Origin: Pagrus major
Taxonomy: Eukaryota > Chordata > Actinopteri > Spariformes > Sparidae
Assembly: GCF_040436345.1 (NCBI RefSeq)
Contig: NC_133234.1
Span: 14,026,446-14,090,445 of the forward strand
Length of the DNA: 64,000 nt
Direction: 5' to 3'
The notes under the pieces were generated by a model. The model was given only the letters and a program-made list of their open reading frames with translations. It made no database searches and was not told where the DNA came from. The translations under genes were made by a program, and so were the position numbers. The first letter of the stretch is position 1; the number at the start of each line of letters is the position of its first letter. Positions 36,598 through 47,395 of the stretch are shown piece after piece.

Positions 36598-39200
36598 ACG
36601 GCAGGAGGAAGAGTGCGGACAGGGTGGTAGCTTGAAGGTGGGAGTGATTTAGGAAGGTAGCTATCACAGGGGGCATCTCAATACTCTCAGCTTACCGCCT
36701 TGCCTTGTCTCGTTTCTTGGGCAGATCTCTTAGAATAGCTTGAGGATTTAGGGATATCACCCTTTCCTTTTTAACCCACAGAAAGGCGATGAGATCAGTC
36801 AGAGGCAAAGAGAGGTCAAACTGACATTGTTGAGCTGCTTCCTGCTTCTTTAGACTCAGGGTGGGTAGAGAGGTTTTCTCCCATTCTCACAGGTATCAAA
36901 GAGGAAGGGAGGAATGTAACCACCTGTGATTCCACTGGATTAAGGCGATATTAGATTTAAAAAAAGAGGAGGTTTGTGTTTAATGTTTTTATCTTTGTTA
37001 CCGCCTGTATAAAAGTGAGACAGGAAGTGTGAACGGAGGGATATTTTTGCCTTTTTTGTCCTCCCAGAGCTGCAGAGAGAGAGAGGGGACGGCAGCCATG
37101 TCTTCTTCTATGATGTTCTATGCTGGAATGGAGAAAGAGAGAGGGAGAGACAAGAGGGAGGAAAAAAGGAAAATGGTGTTTTTTTCGCATTGTGTATGTA
37201 CTTGTATGTAGTCCGTAGTGTCAAGATATATCTAGCAAGCACTCGTAACTTCTGCTCCAGTGAGGAAAAAGGGGGTGAATCACAAAAAGATGGGTTACTT
37301 TAGTCTCCAGCCTGCTGGGAGGTTGGGGGGAAAAAAACACTTTTTATTGATTTAAAAACAGTTGATGTTTTGTTGATTTTTTTTGTATTAAGTGTATAAA
37401 AAAACACAAAAACAAGTTGCTTGGAACGTCACCAATGCCTTTAAGGGGTTCTTAAAGGGATGTCGTGCCATCAAAATTTGTATTTGATGACTGCAGGATG
37501 ATTTAAATGCGAATACGCAGAATGTTTGTAAAGGCAAGAGACTCTGCAGCTGGGACGAGGAGAAACATTTGTGTGGACGTGTACAAAAACAAACGAAAGA
37601 ACAAAAAAGAAAAAAAAAAAAGCTTTCCGGCATCCATGACATATTGAGTATCTAAACAACATAGGTGTCTACGGGGGTCACTCCAATGCATGAGATAGAT
37701 GTACAAAAAAAAAAAAAAAAAGCATTTGTAAACATGACCGAACACATTTGAAATGTACCGTACCTGTCCAAGTCTCACTGGCATTTAAGATCACTCGTCC
37801 CACATTTTTTGATCTTTACTGTACATATTTATGGGAATATTAAAAACAAAAACAAGTCATTGGTTTTATAGAGTAACAAAGATAATGATAGTAATTTTGA
37901 TATATTCAAATGAGTATTGAATTCAAGATTTAGAGCGACAACTCCAACCGCATTTTCTATAGGTGTCAATATTACCATAACTAATCCTGATGTAATTGTT
38001 GTTGTAATCATGTTCACATTTTTCTCGCGACGAAGAAAAGGGCCCACTTTTACTGTACAAAAAATAATAGACGATAAAAAAAAAAACTGTTGCATTGTCA
38101 GGTATGGTGTGTGTTCAAGGTATTAATGATTATTAATAAGGGGTTATTATTAATAATTGTTAATGATTTATGTATGTGTGTCGAGCGGTCAAGTCTGGTT
38201 ATATTGCCACTTTTTTTTAAAGACAAAAACAATTTTAAAAGACACTCCTACAACAGCAACACCCCCCACTGTTCACATGAACTCTGACCTCCTCCTCTGG
38301 ACTAAAAAAAAAACAATTGGGCACTGGAATGTAAATGCTGGTTTCCTTTTTTTTTATTATTAATATTATTTATTGGTTTTCAGTTCAGGTTTCCTCACAA
38401 GAACCTCTGGAGAAAACAAAGAGATGTGCACAATCCTAGCTGATAATCTGACTGCTGAAGGGTGCAGTGTTTGAAGAAGAGGAAGAGGAAGAAGTGAAAG
38501 GACAGGCGTCGACTGAGCTGCTGTGAAGGTGCACAGCAGCGGTGACCGCAGCAGCCCGTCCTCACTCAGAAAGACACCAGTAATCAGTGTTTCATGAGCT
38601 TTTGTTCCCCCTTTTTCGTGGGTCATTTACTTGAAGGAAATCAGAAATAACTGGACTTTTTTCTTGTATTTTTTTTTATTTAATTTTAATTCAAAAAAAC
38701 AGAAAAAGAAAAAAGATAATCACCCTGCTGTTTGTATGACTCAGAAACACCAGCTCAAGACAATTCCCTGTATAACCTACTACTTTATGCTTGGTTGGAA
38801 ATCTCAGTGCATGCATAAACTCCTTATATAAACTAAGACTGGCGGGTTTTGGGACGGTCCTTTGTGTTGGGGGAAATCGGTGTGGTAGTGTTTTTAGACG
38901 GGTTGTTGTCAGTGTCAGAGGTCGTGGTGGCGGCGGCGACACAGGGGAGTCCCACTTCCTGCGTCATCACGCCCGGATGAAAGATGAAGACGAAGAAGCA
39001 ACGCAGGCTCATCTGTGTTTTGCAGAGTTTTCGGGGAGGGGGGGTAAGGCCGGGTTGAAATCCTTATTATTAAATATCCAAATCAAGCGATTCCAAGCTT
39101 GAGGAGGAGAAGGACGAAGGGTCTTAACACATGTATTGGAAAAGAAATGGGGTGCTTTAAAAAGTAATTTAAAAAAGATAATAAATTGATATTAACACAT
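36598..39200 (+). other. Probable 3' UTR of taok2-beta
   Basis: Non-coding sequence with many A/T homopolymer runs and no supported exon. A canonical AATAAA at 39180-39185 is a candidate end, giving a 3' UTR of about 2.6 kb. The many short frames are not supported. Confidence 0.45.
39180..39185 (+). terminator. Candidate poly(A) signal for taok2-beta
   Basis: AATAAA in GATAATAAATTG, about 2.6 kb past the beta stop. Alternative signals occur nearby, for example at 40718-40723. Confidence 0.35.
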
Positions 39201-39822
39201 TAACTCGTCTTGATTGGATGTACTTTACTCGGATGGCACCATTATTATTACAGGGCGGCTACTAGCTGAAACAACCAATCGATTAGTCAATCATGTAAAA
39301 TTAATCAGAAACTAATCTGATAACTGAGTCATCATTTATTAAGATGTGAAATGTTAAGTTACGGAAGCCCAGAGAGGCCAGTGAGAAGAAGAAAAACATC
39401 TGTTTCCTCTCCTGTGTTTATGAGGTAAAAACTGTTTTGTTCTTCAATCTGTTTTTTCTTCTCTTGGCCTCTCAGAGCTTCCATAGAAGGATCCCAAGTT
39501 CCTTTAATTGACTGACTTCATACACAAATTGTCGCTCTGGCTGCTCAGATCATTAAAGAATTAATAGTTAGGGATCCTACACAGGCCTGTTTAAAGTGCA
39601 TTTTATCTCACAAAAAATAAAAAAGCATCAACAGCAGTTAATATTATATCTTTCTTTTTGTTATATGTTAACCAACTTTGATTTTAATTATTTTTAAAAC
39701 AAAAATACCAAAACATTTCTTATATGTGAATATTTGCTGGGTTTGTTCGTCCTCTATGAGATTAAACTGAATATTTTTGAGCTTTGGGAAACCTATTTTC
39801 TAACATGTTATGGATCAAACAA

Positions 39823-40133
39823 TTAAAGGGGCTCTGTGTTGCGTTGGAAGTCGATCGATAGTTTATGTCACTGAGACGAAGCACTGGAGAACGTACATAA
39901 AGTCGTGTTTTTTGGATTGTCATGGAAAATCTGACCTGAGTCCTTCACAAAGAAACCCACAGTCCTGCAGCATTAAACAACTTAAACAAATCGTCCGCAG
40001 GCTTGTACAGACAACAGAGAGAGACAAGGACGATCTCATTTTTCATGTCACGGTACAATCAGGTCACATATGGCCAATAGAAAAGTGACGAAAACATGCA
40101 AATAGAAAAAATTGTTACATAGAGCCCCTTTAA
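39823..40133. repeat. MITE-like element, family D
   Basis: TTAAAGGGGCTCTGTGTTGCG at the left and ACATAGAGCCCCTTTAA at the right form a terminal inverted repeat of about 15-17 bp around 310 bp of non-coding sequence. A 92-residue frame inside (39810-40088) is not supported as a gene. Confidence 0.7.
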
Positions 40134-40179
40134 CATATAAAATAACGCAGCCATAGATCATTTTAATCATGATTCAAGG

Positions 40180-40690
40180 TTTTCTTGGGTCATCAGTTGA
40201 TCATTTGGTCTATAAAATGTCAGAATGGTAAATATAAGAAAGCCAATTGGTAAATATAAGAAAGCCAATTTTTAAAATGTCTTATTTTGTCAAAACTCTG
40301 ATATGTTCAGTTTACAATCATAGAAAAATGAACTGTGAAATTAAACTGAATATTTTGGAGCTTTGGGAAAATGTGAAGCACTTTTTAAAAAAACAAAACA
40401 AAAACAACAACAGATTATTTGATCAGAAAAATCATTCATTGCAGCTGTAGATTATTTTAAGCATTGATTCATTATTGTCTTGGTTGAATGTTTTAGTCAT
40501 TTGGTCCATAAAATGTCAGAATAGTACATTTAAACAGGCCAATTACTTATTTTCACAGTCAAACACTCGTAGATGATCAGTTTTCAATCAACTATTATTC
40601 ACATTTAAGAAACTGGAACCTTTGAATTTGGATGATTTTACCTTAAAAACAAAAACAATCTGTGTCTCTACACTAATCGTTTCAGCTCCA
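40180..40690. repeat. Old interspersed repeat, family E (two adjacent degraded copies)
   Basis: The phrases CATTTGGTCTATAAAATGTCAGAAT and GTCATTTGGTCCATAAAATGTCAGAAT occur at 40202 and 40498, followed by TTCAGTTTACAATCATAGAAA and similar words. I recognise these from a widespread fish repeat. A 22-bp unit (GGTAAATATAAGAAAGCCAATT) is duplicated in tandem at 40228-40271. Confidence 0.5.
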
Positions 40691-41025
40691 GTTGAATATA
40701 ATAGACGCTCACGACTAAATAAAGTTTAACATCAAGTATTATATACAGAATATGTTCAGACTGTTTCTATGTATTTATGCAGCGCTGACATTTATTCTCC
40801 TCTACTCTGTGTGTGTGTGTGTGTGTGCTGAGCTGTTGTTGGCCCTGTGTACTATATCTGACTCTGACATCATTATTGTAGGCCGACTGGGAGGCTCTGT
40901 GCGCACACCTCCCCTTTAAGATGCGTCTGTCATCTCTCGTTCAGGCTGTTTTCTGCGGTGAGGCAGGAGATCTGCTCCAGAGATCTGCTCACAGATCTGC
41001 TCCAGCTGGTCCGAGGAAGGAGAAT

Positions 41026-41028
<3 letters not shown>

Positions 41029-41068
<40 letters not shown>
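41029..41068. repeat. CA microsatellite upstream of maz
   Basis: Twenty CA units. Confidence 0.97.
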
Positions 41069-41069
<1 letters not shown>

Positions 41070-41079
41070 GGCTGTGGTG

Positions 41080-42036
41080 CATTTTACGTCGGCCGACTCG
41101 AGCCAGGAAAGGAAGGGGAGAGGACGGGCTCCGCCGAGGGAGGCGGAAATGAGAGGGGGGTGTCCAAAGAGGAAACCCTATCCCTTTAAGAGCAAGTGGG
41201 ACATAGCGGTGCGAGAAAAGGAGAGGAGGGGGAGAAGAAAGAGGAATTAAAAAAGAAAAGGAAGAAAGAGACAGGGAGGGAGGAGGGAGAGCGGGCGATA
41301 AAAAAAGAAAGATGACATCCTCGCAGCTGAACGGCCGAGGTGGAGCGATAGGCTGCGGCCCGGCGAGAGCGCCGCTCGCCGGGGTCAGGGCTTGAATCCA
41401 ACAACGAGGCTTCGACAAACACCCGATTGGCCTATTGGGGGGAAATCGGAAAAATAGATTCATAAATTAAAAACAAAGCATGACCTGCTGTGCCGCCAGA
41501 TACGTGTGTTATAACCCATATTTGTTTTCTTGCGTAAAATATGCATTTATTTTCACGTAGACTGGTTTATGTTTATTGCTAAAAAAAACAAAAAAAACAA
41601 GAAACATAGCTTGATACTGTAATATGCGTTTTTTTCTCAAAGCAGTTTTTCTTGTGTGATGTTGCGTTTTTTTGTGGGTGAATTAAAGTTAGAAACCAAA
41701 GTGTAGTAGGAAAGAAACAGGCCATTTCCAGGAGCTGGCCTGCTCACCGCTGCCTGCCTGTGTAGCTGCTGCAGCCTGCGCGACTCAGTCAACAGCTGCG
41801 TGCATGTTAATGGGCAGCGTCAGGCTACCTCAATGAGAACAGCACGGCTCTGCAGACGACTTTATTCACGGTTTTTCACGAGAATCCAGAAGCCCGTCGT
41901 GTGTGCTGCAGGACGGGGGACGAGCTGGAGCCTCGATCACCGCTGGGCCCGTGTGAACCATGCAAAGGCTGCTCGCCACGATCTCAATCAGGAGCTGACT
42001 TTATAATCTCCATCGCTGCTGCTGCTGTGGCGCAAA
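41080..42036 (+). promoter_or_regulatory. Probable maz promoter and 5' UTR region
   Basis: CpG-rich, purine-rich DNA (41090-41400) after the CA repeat, then a second GC-rich stretch (41700-42030) leading straight to the maz ATG at 42037. No upstream donor/acceptor pair or in-frame ATG is needed. Exact start sites are not visible. The minus-strand frame at 40930-41463 follows from the GA/CT-rich composition. Confidence 0.45.
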
Positions 42037-45000
42037 ATGGATGCTGCTTGGAGCAATTTTCTCTTCCAGGTAGGCTTGTTGTTGAGCCTCTTGTCTTGCT
42101 CTGTCTGTTTCTGCTCTCACTTCACCATGTGTGTGTGTGTGTCTGGGGTCCTCACAGCCCCCCCTCACATGTTGCATTACAAAGGTAGCACCTCAAGATA
42201 ATGCTGTGACCTGTGTGTTTACATTTGGTGATGGCCTTCTACTTGCTTCTCCAGAATACTCCCACCCAAAACCAAGTGGAGGGGGGCCTCCAATCAGAGC
42301 TCATGCCCGTGCATACGAGCTCTCCCCAGACCCCACCCACAGACCACATAGCACAGCCTCCTTCAACTGTGGACACTGCTGCCCTGAATGAGGAGCCCCT
42401 GCCTGGTGAGAGACTCACTGCACACCTGTGGATGTTCAGTTTGGGAAAAAAAAAAAACATTTAAAGGATAAGTTCACCCATAAATGATAGTTCTGTCATT
42501 TTCTTCTCACCCTCGTGCCGATGGGGAAGTCAGGGTGAAGTTTCATCGTCAACGAAACATTTCTGGAGCTTCACAGCGGCGCAGCGTTCTCCCCGAACAA
42601 CTGAAGCAGATGGGGACTTATTTTAAAACGTTAAAAAACAAACAAAAAATGGCTTTTTACAGCTCATCTGGTGTAATCCAAGTGTCTCGAAGCCCCACAT
42701 TTATTTGAAAAGACAATATATGCACCCTCGATGCGTGGTCGAGGTCACACACCCATTTCAGATGCACGCTAACGCTAAACGTCTTTTCAAATCAATTTGG
42801 GATCTCGGGTCTTGCGGGGACTCGGATTACACTAGATGAGCTGTATGGAGCCTTTTTATGTTTGTTTATGGTTGTTTTTTCACGTTTTATAACAAGTCCC
42901 CATCTGCTTCAGTTGTTCAGGAGAACGCTGCAACGTTGCTTTGCTCTGAAGCTGCAGAAATGTGTTGTGGACTATAAAACTTCCATCGTCATGGGGGTGA
43001 GCAGACAGACGATGGATTTTCACTTTTTGCTGAACTTATCCTTTAAAGTCACTCATTTACATTTATTTTGGTGAGTCACAAGTGAAAAGACAGGACATAC
43101 TGGTGTGAATAATAGCCACAAAGATTTGAATCTTATAAGTTTAATCACAGCTAAATACTTCATGCAGAAACCTTAATAGCACCGACTTCATAGAACGGAA
43201 AGTTTTACTTTGAAAACCTTCTATAAGCTGAATTTAATTGAAAACTTCACAGCCTGGTGGCTCAAATTCAGACACTGAAATTCAAGATATGAATGTCACA
43301 GTTTGGACGACCTGTTCAACAGCATCTTAATATTTGTTTTTCTTTAATAAAGGTGGTACGGTTAGGTTGATCACACCCTTATAAATATGTAGTTTTTGCC
43401 ACACGTTTAGAAATCCAACATTTGAAATGATCTAAAAAAAGAAAAGTGAGATGAACCTCTGAGAAACTTTTTGTCTCCATAACATTAGATGGTTTCATGA
43501 TGCTCAGTAGAGCTACACATTATGATTATAATTGAAACGCTTATTCACAAAAATATTCTGAAAGTTTACTTAAAGATAAAAATCACCTCCTTTGAAATTG
43601 ACCGACTGTCTTTCTGTCTTTACTTCCTGCCTCCCTGCGGTCCAGTGAAGCCAGTGTCTCGGCCGGCCCGCGTGCCCCACATCTGTGCCATCTGCAACAA
43701 GCAGTTCAAGAACAACTACAACCTGCGGCGGCACCAGTCGGTCCACACTGGGGTACGCATGAAGGACAGGGCCAGAGAGCAGGCGGAGGGGGCAAAGGAG
43801 GGAGCGGCCGGCCAGGTGGCGGTGGCTGCCCCGTCGGTGATGGCGGTGGGGGCTGGAGGGAGGGTGGAGAGGCCCACTGTTCCCCTCTCCCTGCTGCACC
43901 TCTCCGCGCCTCCCCCTCTCGCCCCTCCCGGCCTACTGGCGGGGGCCCAGCAGCCTCCCCTGTGTAGTCAGGATGGTGAAGGGGTTGCCATGGCTAACGT
44001 AATGGCTAGTGTTAACCCCCATGCTCCGCCTCCTGCTGCTGTCGTCATGGCCACAGGGGCGACAGTACAGGTGGGTCAGGGCCTTGTGGAGATGGCTGTC
44101 GTCAACCCCAAACCTTCAAGCATGTTGTTTCTTCAGCTGTCTGGCCACAGGGATGGTTAAGCCACCACCTTCCGGACTTGCACTGTGTGTCACCTGATTC
44201 ATACATGACTGAAACTCTCCTCTGGGTCAGATTTGACCTCATGTCCATGTACAGTAAACGGTTCAGGGACCAGTAAATTCCATCCCAGCGTTTGGCACTG
44301 GTCCCCAGTTGGAGAAACAGCGTGCTAGAAGCCCCCCACGCTCCCCTGCATGTTCTCTGTAACACAAACACCGTGAGAGTTCAGATCTAGTGGGAAGTAG
44401 TTGATCTAACATGTGAATCAACTTTGAAAAATGTTTTGCACAAGTGATGACATGAAAAGCCTGTACTGATCAGGCACAGATATCTGTGTGCACTTGCATG
44501 GTTGATACTGACATGCATTTCTATTCTTGTATAACGGCAGGAAGCACTTCCCATCTAAACTCCAGAGTGTGTTATTTGCTTTTGTCTGTTTTCTCTCAGC
44601 GGCCCTCGAATCCCAACCCGAACCCGGTGAGGAAGAACCACGCCTGCGAGACATGCGGGAAAGCCTTCCGCGACGTCTACCACCTCAACCGCCACCGCCT
44701 GTCCCACTCGGACGAGAAGCCGTTCTCCTGTCCCATCTGCCAGCAGCGCTTCAAGAGGAAGGACCGCATGAGCCACCATGTGCGCTCCCACCAGGGCGGT
44801 GTGGAAAAACCCTACGTGTGCCCCCACTGCGGCAAGGCCTTCTCCAGGTGTGGAACAGTGAATGTAATAACATCACTATCAGGACTGAGTTTTTATCTGT
44901 ATATGTAGCGTCATATTGAGCATACAGATGTGAGAGTGTTATCGATCTTCTCGAGAATGAATTCAACAGGCACATTTTTTAATGAGCATTACTGCAAATT

Positions 45001-47395
45001 TAGCAGAATTAGCCAAAAGGCTAGTTTTCATCTGTCCCTGGCCAGGTGTAAATGTGGCAACCTTAAATCAAGAAACAAGTTTAAAAACAACAATCATTGC
45101 GTCAGGCAAGTTAATTACAGAAAAAGACAGGGGCAGCAATAAAAGCAGAGCAAATTACAGTGCAGCGAAGCAGAGACAAACAATACGACAACAAGCAGGC
45201 AGAGATGACACGCAAGTTACAGAACAGCTTTGCAAAAATAGACACATGCAAGGACAGATGAGAGCAAAGACAACCACAAGTAAGACTGAAGTGACAAACA
45301 GGGCAACCACAATAACAGTTACACTAATTTAGGTCAAGCAACACACAGAAGATGTCAGCCAAAACACTGTGTCTGCCATAACCAACAAATGTTAACCAAA
45401 CTAATCTGTCGACTCTTTCTTTCCCAAGGCCCGACCATCTGAACAGTCACGTCAGGCAGGTGCACTCCTCGGAGCGACCCTTTAAATGTCCGGTACGTCA
45501 TGTTTACCCTGTGTAGCGTCCTCACCCAGCAGCTGTGCACGGCTTTTTATTTTAGTCCATCGACCATGTTTACGTGCACCGTGTTCCAGATGAGTCAAGG
45601 TTGAGGTCGCACACATTGCTGCACCTTTTTATCTGCGTCGTTAGTCGCCACGCTCGCATATTTGTTGACACGAGCAAGTGAACACTGAGACTATTGCCAT
45701 GGAAACTGATCTGGATAAAGTACATGCCCTGTTGAATCAGGTTACGTAGCGAGGTGTCTAACTGAAACGGTTCTGTGCACACGCAGCTGCTCGAAGCCCG
45801 ATGTTTACACAAGCATGACAGACGCACTTCATCACATACTGCACACATGTGACGTACATGCATGACGTTATTTTCCACATTGATCATCTTGAACAACGGC
45901 TCATGTCAACAGTCGAAACTAAAAAGTGATGTCACTTAATTAGGTTTGTTGTAAACGGTAGGAGTTCATCAATGTCACCTTTTTTTTTCAGACCTGTGAG
46001 TCCAGCTTTGCCACAAAGGATCGTTTGCGTGCGCATATGATTCGCCACGAGGAGAAGGTCCCGTGTCACATCTGTGGCAAGCTCCTGTCAGCTGCTTACA
46101 TCACAGATCACATGAGGGTGCACAACCAGTCGCAGCACCACGCCTGCCATCTCTGTAACCGCAGTAAGTGCAGACGCTTTGATTTACTAGTTTACATTAA
46201 AGCAGCTATCACCGATATCTTCATGTTAACACGACTGTCTCCTCAGGTCTCTCCAGCTCATTGTTTTTGGTTTTTCAGCCTGTAACTTTACGGTTTCAGT
46301 CATTTCAGACAGACACAGTTAGAGACCAGATATTTCTCAATTCACTCAGGAGTTGGAGACCAAAACCGTTAAAAAGAGGATGAATATGGATTTTCATTCA
46401 CCTGGCAGACAGAAAAATCGCTCCAGATGGAGGCTAATGTTCCATATCTGTTAGATGTGTAAATAGGCAGGTGTTTGCCAGTAAGTTCACCATATCAGCT
46501 TACAAAGTGGCAAAACAAATCACTAGTATAATTTTAAAGTAATGCAGACACACATACTGTATTTAACTTGGAGTTTCAACCTCTTGATGTAGCTTTGTGT
46601 AAAAATCAAGTTACTATATCTGTTTAACACATCAGATTGTATTTACAGCCACTTTAAAAGAGTTAATTATTTTCCTTCAGGTCAGTTTATGTGTCTTAAA
46701 GGTGCAATATGTAAGAATTGGCCACCTGGTAAATTCATACTCCCAACAAATAGGAGCAGCATATCACCAGAGTAACTGCTAACTGCGGCTAAGTGTATTC
46801 TGGGGGAGTGTCTGTATTTACACTGCTAGTGCACAAGTTTTGGAGCGCAGGGAGAAGAGGTTTTCAGGCCTGGGCCTAGCTGGTTAGCATGCTAACTTCA
46901 GTAGATAAATATTGTTATTTTTTTAATGTTTAAACTAAAATTCGTACATATTGCCCCGTTAATCCTCTGTCCCTAACTACCTGGACCGTCTTTGCTGATT
47001 GCACTTTTGCTAAAACACTTCACTGATGTGTCACTTTCCCTCTTTCCTCAGGTTTCACCACACTAACATACCTACGTGTCCACGCCCAGAAGCACCACGG
47101 CCAGGAGTGGAAAGACAGTCCGGGGGGCTTTGGCGGCTCAGCCTCCGGCGGCGTGCTCGTCTGCCACTTGTGCGGCGTCCACTGCAAGACACCCACCCAG
47201 CTCCAGGGGCACATGGGCACCCACAGCAACAGCCAGGCTGCCCCGAGCCCCATCACCTCTAACGTGGGTGCCAGCAGCTCTGTCTCCCTCAGCAACATGG
47301 TGACGGCGCCCACTGTATACGTCACCGGTAACACGGTGGTGGACCTGCTCGTCACAGACTGCTCTAGCATCCAGGCACCGCAACAACACAGTTAG
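42037..47395 (+). CDS. maz: maz, MYC-associated zinc finger protein (complete, 7 exons, 478 aa)
   Basis: Exons: 42037-42069, 42255-42405, 43646-44070, 44600-44847, 45429-45492, 45992-46163, 47052-47395. All GT-AG and in frame; human MAZ is 477 aa. The start MDAAWSNFLFQ resembles the alternative MAZ N-terminus and that of VEZF1 (MEANWTAFLFQ). STVDTAAL in exon 2 is a MAZ signature. C2H2 fingers: finger 1 (C75, C78, H91, H95), then after a proline/alanine/valine-rich linker seven more from residue 219. They include CGKAFRDVYHLNRHRLSH, CQQRFKRKDRMSHHVRSH, CGKAFSRPDHLNSHVRQVH and a final CHLCGVHCKTPTQLQGHMGTH, which separates MAZ from VEZF1. Role: nuclear factor binding GGGAGGG-type G-rich promoter and CTCF-associated insulator sites. 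The long poly-Ala block of mammalian MAZ is absent. Reading through the exon 3 donor would add 29 residues and a stop, a possible short product. taok2, tlcd3b, pagr1 and kif22 nearby agree with the 16p11.2 assignment. Confidence 0.93.
42461..43047. repeat. Long fold-back element, family A copy 3 (maz intron 2), near-complete palindrome
   Basis: Begins TTAAAGGATAAGTTCACCC and ends GCTGAACTTATCCTTTAAA, its inverse. Inside, GGGGACTT (about 42613) pairs with AAGTCCCC (about 42894), and ACAGCTCATCTGGTGTAATCC (about 42659) pairs with GGATTACACTAGATGAGCTG (about 42825). Each arm is about 270 bp, so nearly the whole element is one inverted repeat with a short centre. Confidence 0.85.
46696..46962. 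repeat. MITE-like element, family B copy 2 (maz intron 6)
   Basis: TTAAAGGTGCAATATGTAAG at the left and CGTACATATTGCCCCGTTAA at the right form the terminal inverted repeat. The interior GGTTAGCATGCTAACTTCAG is shared with the copy at 62001-62183. Confidence 0.75.

Noticed and set aside
39810-40088. 92-residue plus-strand frame
   Set aside because: It coincides with a MITE with inverted termini; no splice sites or similarity.
40930-41463. 177-residue minus-strand frame upstream of maz
   Set aside because: GA/CT-rich promoter DNA including the CA repeat; no domain, no conserved motif, and antisense to the likely maz promoter.
42037-47395. vezf1 or patz1 as the identity of the zinc-finger gene
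   Set aside because: The STVDTAAL motif, the last finger CHLCGVHCKTPTQLQGHMGTH, the total length and the taok2/tlcd3b/pagr1/kif22 neighbours all favour maz. There is no BTB domain (patz1) and no poly-Gln tail (vezf1).
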